DNA of 6,824 nucleotides from an uncultured Duganella sp. (lineage in GTDB: Bacteria > Pseudomonadota > Gammaproteobacteria > Burkholderiales > Burkholderiaceae), in the NCBI GenBank assembly GCA_946482335.1, contig CAMLRG010000254.1, positions 1 through 6,824 on the forward strand, given 5' to 3'. The notes beneath the pieces were generated by a model. The model had not been told where the DNA came from. It saw only the letters and a list, made by a program, of their open reading frames with translations, and ran no database searches. Shown in pieces: positions 5,727 to 6,824 of this stretch (its first letter is position 1; each line of letters begins with the position of its first letter). The position numbers and the translations under genes are program-made.

Positions 5727-6824
5727 TCAAGGGGCCACAGGAACTGGCAGCTTGCTCTGGGCGACGTGCGCCAGCAGGTCGGCCACGGATACTTGCATCA
5801 CGTCGGTAAATGGCGCCGGGTACAGGCCCATGTACAGCACGGCGATCGCCAGGATGCCCAGCATCAGGAACTCGCGGTTGTTAACGTCGGTCAGTTCTTC
5901 CACATGCGGGTTGGTCACGGCGCCGAAGATCACGCGCTTGGCCATCCACAGGGAGTAAGCCGCGCCGAAGATCAGGGCGGTGGCCGCGGCGATGCCGGTC
6001 ACGAAGTTGAACTGCACGGCACCCAGGATCACCATGAACTCGCCCACGAAGCCGGAGGTGGCCGGCAGGCCGCAGTTGGCCATGGAGAACAGGATGAACA
6101 GTGCGGCGAACTTGGGCATCTTGTTCACGACGCCACCGTAGTCGGCGATCTGGCGCGAGTGCATGCGGTCGTACAGCACGCCGATGCACAGGAACATTGC
6201 GCCGGAGATGAAGCCGTGCGACACCATCTGCACGATACCGCCCTGCACTGCCATGTCGTTGAACATGAAGAAGCCCAGGGTCACGAAGCCCATGTGCGCG
6301 ATGGACGAATACGCCACCAGTTTCTTCATGTCCTTCTGCACCAGGGCAACCAGGCCGATGTAGATCACGGCGATCAGCGACAGGCCGATGATGAACCAGG
6401 CCCACTCGCGCGAAGCATCGGGCGCGATCGGCATGGAGAATCGCAGGAAGCCGTAAGCGCCCAGCTTCAGCATGATCGCGGCCAGCACGGCGGAGCCGCC
6501 GGTCGGCGCTTCCACGTGCACGTCCGGCAGCCAGGTGTGGACCGGGAACATCGGCACCTTCACGGCGAAGGCCATGAAGAAGGCGAAGAAGATCAGGGTC
6601 TGCTCGGTCATCGTCAGCGGCAGCTTGTGCCATGCCAGGATGTCCCAGCTACCGGACTTGTTGTACAGGTAGATGATGGCAACCAGCGTCAGCAGGGAGC
6701 CGAAGAAGGTGTACAGGAAGAACTTGAACGCCGCGTAGATGCGGTTCTGGCCGCCCCACACACCGATGATGATGTACATCGGGATCAGGGTCGCTTCGAA
6801 GAAGAAGTAGAACAGCAGGCCGTC
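5727..6824 (-). CDS. nuoM: NADH-quinone oxidoreductase subunit M (C-terminal part, 5' end outside window)
   Basis: NuoM is an antiporter-like proton-pumping subunit of the complex I membrane arm. The 365 C-terminal residues are visible; the gene enters from the right edge in frame (DGLLFYFFFEATLIPMYIII), so the ATG at 6779 is internal, not the start. Counting from the first visible residue, E10 matches E. coli E144, K89 (FAVKVPMFP) matches K234, K120 (MLKLGAYG) matches K265 and E262 (SGFVGEFM) matches E407. The spacing from K89 to K120 to E262 is the same as in E. coli. The loop between E10 and K89 is 11 residues shorter than in E. coli by my recollection of that sequence. HTWLPDVHVEAPT is the proton-channel signature. 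The stop is 22 nt before nuoN. Confidence 0.97.
   Translation of the reverse strand, partial: DGLLFYFFFEATLIPMYIIIGVWGGQNRIYAAFKFFLYTFFGSLLTLVAIIYLYNKSGSWDILAWHKLPLTMTEQTLIFFAFFMAFAVKVPMFPVHTWLPDVHVEAPTGGSAVLAAIMLKLGAYGFLRFSMPIAPDASREWAWFIIGLSLIAVIYIGLVALVQKDMKKLVAYSSIAHMGFVTLGFFMFNDMAVQGGIVQMVSHGFISGAMFLCIGVLYDRMHSRQIADYGGVVNKMPKFAALFILFSMANCGLPATSGFVGEFMVILGAVQFNFVTGIAAATALIFGAAYSLWMAKRVIFGAVTNPHVEELTDVNNREFLMLGILAIAVLYMGLYPAPFTDVMQVSVADLLAHVAQSKLPVPVAP

Noticed and set aside
4727..5809. 360-codon plus-strand open frame over nuoN and the end of nuoM
   Set aside because: It is antisense to nuoN with a His/Gln-rich, domain-free translation, a typical shadow of a membrane-protein gene.

Overview
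The window is about 6.8 kb of GC-rich DNA that reads almost entirely on the minus strand. It looks like a betaproteobacterium, most likely Oxalobacteraceae (Massilia/Duganella/Janthinobacterium-like). The reasons are the nuoM-nuoN-DUF2818-Nudix order, which is typical of Burkholderiales, and a palindrome of the GGGGTCTGACCC type that I recall as common in that group. The genus is an inference from memory, not a search result.

Layout in transcription order, right to left. At 6824-3908 is the 3' end of a respiratory complex I (nuo) operon: the C-terminal part of nuoM (cut by the window edge), complete nuoN, and a small three-helix membrane protein (DUF2818). At 3907-3725 is a 183-base non-coding gap. 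It holds a 149-173 base inverted-repeat element whose two arms each contain a 12+3+12 palindrome, resembling a REPIN or MITE. At 3724-351 is a second, tightly packed cluster: a Nudix hydrolase of the ADP-ribose pyrophosphatase type, a predicted secreted HExxH protein of unknown function, ispD, ispF, and a JmjC/cupin_8 protein whose putative iron and 2-oxoglutarate ligands have almost the same spacing as human FIH. Junctions here are 4 nt apart, ATGA, ATGA and 3 nt apart, so translational coupling is likely.

At 1-350 the operon has ended. This stretch looks less GC-rich and holds a partial minus-strand reading frame with a good ribosome binding site. It also holds a plus-strand frame resembling the N-terminus of BrnA/DUF4415 antitoxins but with no usable start codon. 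It looks like an accessory or decayed region.

Function: NuoM and NuoN are proton-pumping membrane subunits of NADH:quinone oxidoreductase. IspD and IspF make steps 3 and 5 of the MEP isoprenoid pathway, which feeds ubiquinone and undecaprenyl phosphate synthesis. The Nudix enzyme probably cleans up ADP-ribose. The roles of the HExxH and FIH-like proteins are unknown. The observations most worth a second look are the REPIN-like element, the FIH-like hydroxylase candidate and the HExxH protein. I saw no clear evidence of a wholly new multi-gene system.
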